DNA of 64,000 bases from Rhodocyclaceae bacterium (lineage in GTDB: Bacteria > Pseudomonadota > Gammaproteobacteria > Burkholderiales > Rhodocyclaceae), in the NCBI GenBank assembly GCA_028869135.1, contig JAGWTC010000003.1:62001-126000 (forward strand). The letters are read 5' to 3'. Shown here piece by piece: positions 61,827 through 64,000 of this stretch. Each line of letters opens with the position of its first letter. Positions within the stretch are counted from its first letter, which is position 1. The position numbers and the translations under genes are program-made. The notes beneath the pieces were generated by a model. It was not told where the DNA came from. It was given only the letters and a program-made list of their open reading frames with translations, and made no database searches.

Positions 61827-63034
61827 GCCGGCTGCGCTCCCGACTCGGTCTGCGTCAGATGGCGGTCGATGCCGGCCAGATGCGCGTCCCAGCTATAGCG
61901 CGCCACGACGCAGGCACGGCCATTGGCGCCCACCTCCGCTGCGGCGGGCGCATTGGCCAGCAGATGGCGGATCGCGGCAACGTATTCGTCGGCGCTTTCG
62001 GCGGTCAGGAAATCCGTCCCCTGCCCGGCTTCTATGGCGTTGGCGCAGCCGCGCGCGGCGACCACCGGGCGTCCCATGGCCATCGCCTCAAGCACCTTGT
62101 TCTGCACACCACGCGCGATGCGCAGCGGCGCCACCACGACGGCGGCATGAGCGAGCCAAGGGCGCACATCGGGAACGGTGCCGCTGACCGCCACACCCTC
62201 CCCGGCCAAGGCCAGCACCGCAGGCGTCGGACTGCGGCCGACGATATGAAAGCGCAGGCGCGGCTCTACGGCGCGCAGCCGGGGCAGTACTTCGGCGGCA
62301 AACCAGCACACGGCATCGATATTCGGCCAGTAGTCCATGGCGCCGGTAAACACCAGCGGCAATTCGTCCTCGCCGTAGGGCGAAACGCCGGCATGCTGCG
62401 GCGAAAAGAAATCTGCATCCACGCCATTGCCCACCGCATCGACGCTTGCGCTGCACTCGGGCGCCATTTTTGTGAACAAGGCGGCCTCGGCCGGCGTCAC
62501 GAAGAAGGAACGGCGCGCGCGCGCCGCGACCTGACGCTCGAACTTCAGCAGCATTCGCCCCTCGCGACGATAGATCCAGGACATCGGCCAACGATGGCTT
62601 GCAGCATAGGCCGTCCACTTCGCCGAATCGGCATCGACGAAATCGACGAGGCAGGGCAAGGTGTCCGGCACATACTGCGCCATGACCGACGAGAACACGA
62701 CGGCTGCATCGAAAGGCCGCTGCGCCAGCGTTGCCGCGACCCAGTCGCGCATGCCGCGGCGGCGGTAATACGGCAGGGACAGCGCCTCGCCGCTTAACAG
62801 GCCGCTGAGGCTGCTCAACTTGGCAATACGCGGCGACAGGCGCTCCACATGCAGCCCGGCGCAATAGCCGCGCACGGTGTCCACGTATTCTTCGTCGGCG
62901 GGATCATCGATGAAGGTACCGAGGTGCACTTCATGGTCACGCGCCAGATGCTTGAGCAAATGGAAGGAGCGCACCTTGTCGCCCTTGTTGGGCGGATAAG
63001 GCAGACGGTGTACGAGATAGAGCAGGCGCGCCAT
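61823..63034 (-). CDS. Glycosyltransferase of the XrtA system (TIGR03087-like)
   Basis: A 403-residue GT-B glycosyltransferase. The N-terminus LLYLVHRLPYPPNKGDKVRSFHLLKHLA is the signature of the TIGR03087 family (sugar transferase, PEP-CTERM/XrtA). VDFVDADSAKWTAYA and PLRIARGVQNKVLEAMAMGRPVVA complete the core. It is directly upstream of xrtA with a 4-bp overlap, the standard order. Donor sugar unknown. Confidence 0.93.
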   Translation of the reverse strand: MARLLYLVHRLPYPPNKGDKVRSFHLLKHLARDHEVHLGTFIDDPADEEYVDTVRGYCAGLHVERLSPRIAKLSSLSGLLSGEALSLPYYRRRGMRDWVAATLAQRPFDAAVVFSSVMAQYVPDTLPCLVDFVDADSAKWTAYAASHRWPMSWIYRREGRMLLKFERQVAARARRSFFVTPAEAALFTKMAPECSASVDAVGNGVDADFFSPQHAGVSPYGEDELPLVFTGAMDYWPNIDAVCWFAAEVLPRLRAVEPRLRFHIVGRSPTPAVLALAGEGVAVSGTVPDVRPWLAHAAVVVAPLRIARGVQNKVLEAMAMGRPVVAARGCANAIEAGQGTDFLTAESADEYVAAIRHLLANAPAAAEVGANGRACVVARYSWDAHLAGIDRHLTQTESGAQPA

Positions 63035-63049
63035 CAGGGTGTGCTCGCG

Positions 63050-64000
63050 CTAACCAAGATTGCGCACGATATGCGGCCCCAGCCAATTGGCCAGGCCGAT
63101 GGGCATGCGCTGCCATGCCGCGATCATGAGCTTGTACTTCGGGTTGTTCGGGTTGTTCTGCGGGATCGAATCGCGCTTGAACAGACGATATTCGTAGTAG
63201 AGGGGCTGCGGCTCGAAGCCCCAGTTTTTCTTGAACGAATAGGAGCCCGTGCCCTGCTTGCTGCGTCCGTAATCGAAGACCTTGAGGCCGCGCGCGCAGG
63301 CGCGACGCATCAGCTCCCAGTACTTGAAGTCGTTGGCGGCGAGGTCGCGCGCATCGACATGGTCGCCGGCATAGTACGGCAGCACCTCGTCGCGGAAATA
63401 GAAGCTCAGCACGCTGCTCAACGGCTTTCCGTCCGGGCCGCTGACCGTCAGCACCTCGGCGTCGGCGCCGAACTCGGCGAGCAGCGCGGCGAAATAGCGC
63501 TTGGGAAATGCCGGCGTACCGTGCCGATGAACGTTGTCGGCGTAGAGGTCGAAGAAGCGATCGACATTGCTGTCGACGTCGCTGCGCAGCTCGTTCTTGA
63601 TCCCCTTCCTGACCATGGCGCGCTGCTTGCGCGGGATGGCCTGCATATTGGCGTCCTCGTCCGGCAGAATCTCGCGGCGGAAAGTCACATAGAGATCCTG
63701 GGTCGGCCAATCGGCGTGACGGACCGCCAGATTGCGATATTCGAGGTGGGTGACGCCCAGCCGGGCGGCGATGCGTTCCGCCTCCTGCTCCAGCGCCGCC
63801 GCCACCGCTTCGTCGTCGGCCAGCACGCCGCCGTAAACGGCAAAGGGCAGAGAGCTCAGCGAATTTCCGAACAGGCGGCTATTGACCTGAACCAGCGGCA
63901 GCACGCCGACGATCTTGCCGGCCCGTTGCGCATAGAGAAAGAAGGTCGGATGCGCAAAAACCCCGTGGATGACACGCTGCCATCCCGCCCGATGGAAGAA
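63050..64000 (-). CDS. FemAB-family XrtA-associated protein (5' end outside window)
   Basis: The open frame runs through the right edge in phase, so at least 317 C-terminal residues are present. The visible part includes PLVQVNSRLFGNSLSSLPFAVYGG, MQAIPRKQRAMVRKGIKNEL and FDYGRSKQGTGSYSFKKNWGFEPQPLYYEY, all typical of the FemAB/TIGR03019 family of exosortase loci. These may add an amino acid or acyl group to the glycan. It ends 15 bp before the TIGR03087-like gene. Confidence 0.92.
   Translation of the reverse strand, partial: FFHRAGWQRVIHGVFAHPTFFLYAQRAGKIVGVLPLVQVNSRLFGNSLSSLPFAVYGGVLADDEAVAAALEQEAERIAARLGVTHLEYRNLAVRHADWPTQDLYVTFRREILPDEDANMQAIPRKQRAMVRKGIKNELRSDVDSNVDRFFDLYADNVHRHGTPAFPKRYFAALLAEFGADAEVLTVSGPDGKPLSSVLSFYFRDEVLPYYAGDHVDARDLAANDFKYWELMRRACARGLKVFDYGRSKQGTGSYSFKKNWGFEPQPLYYEYRLFKRDSIPQNNPNNPKYKLMIAAWQRMPIGLANWLGPHIVRNLG

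Overview
The window looks like a chromosomal segment of a high-GC betaproteobacterium, probably Rhodocyclales-like. This is inferred from gene content: an exosortase A (XrtA/PEP-CTERM) exopolysaccharide locus, EarP/EF-P, a Bug-type binding protein and a PilU-like ATPase beside dap genes. No rRNA gene, phage, transposase or CRISPR array is visible.

Layout. (1) 1-2.35 kb, minus strand: an exosortase-associated module of acyl carrier protein, hydrolase 2 and hydrolase 1, then mannose-1-phosphate guanylyltransferase running off the left edge. (2) 2.4-8.8 kb: a DMT transporter, then dapC-dapD-(pilU-like)-dapE-prmB for lysine/diaminopimelate synthesis, pilus retraction and ribosomal protein L3 methylation. 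(3) 9-13.8 kb: a chemoreceptor, an orphan Bug-type binding protein, and lemA with two TPM-domain genes. (4) 13.8-18 kb, minus strand: a Tat-exported molybdenum hydroxylase with its XdhC and MocA-like maturation proteins. (5) 18.4-18.7 kb: tRNA-Pro, tRNA-Arg and tRNA-His. (6) 18.8-22.3 kb, minus strand: a probable copper-uptake set of DUF2946 protein, TonB receptor and YcnI-like protein. (7) 22.3-27.4 kb: lexA with its SOS box, pgsA, uvrC, and earP-efp. (8) 27.4-33.2 kb: a sulfide/persulfide module of TauE, two YedE halves, a BigR-like repressor and a divergent persulfide dioxygenase, then a DsbD-like reductase and a redoxin.

(9) 33.55-41.22 kb is the most distinctive part: a gene-cassette array of integron type without an integrase. 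Thirteen complete attC sites and one truncated attC, all in the same orientation, separate small, mostly unknown plus-strand genes of lower GC. Most attC sites belong to two nearly identical families of 93 and 75 bp, with a third short class. One 112-bp attC has the sequence style of mobile integrons. The array ends abruptly in half an attC next to a VIT-family transporter.

(10) 42-64 kb is the main exosortase/exopolysaccharide locus. The plus-strand half holds acyltransferase, acyl-CoA ligase, VanZ-like protein, PLP decarboxylase, beta-helix protein, flippase, pyruvyl transferase and two glycosyltransferases. The minus-strand half holds a FemAB-like protein, exosortase A with fused EpsI, three glycosyltransferases, a 54-residue membrane protein, an O-ligase, two polysaccharide deacetylases and a second FemAB-like protein. 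Genes within each half overlap by start/stop codons, indicating translational coupling. The acyl carrier protein and hydrolases that normally accompany the ligase and decarboxylase lie about 41 kb away at the left edge, so the locus is split, with the cassette array lying between the two parts.
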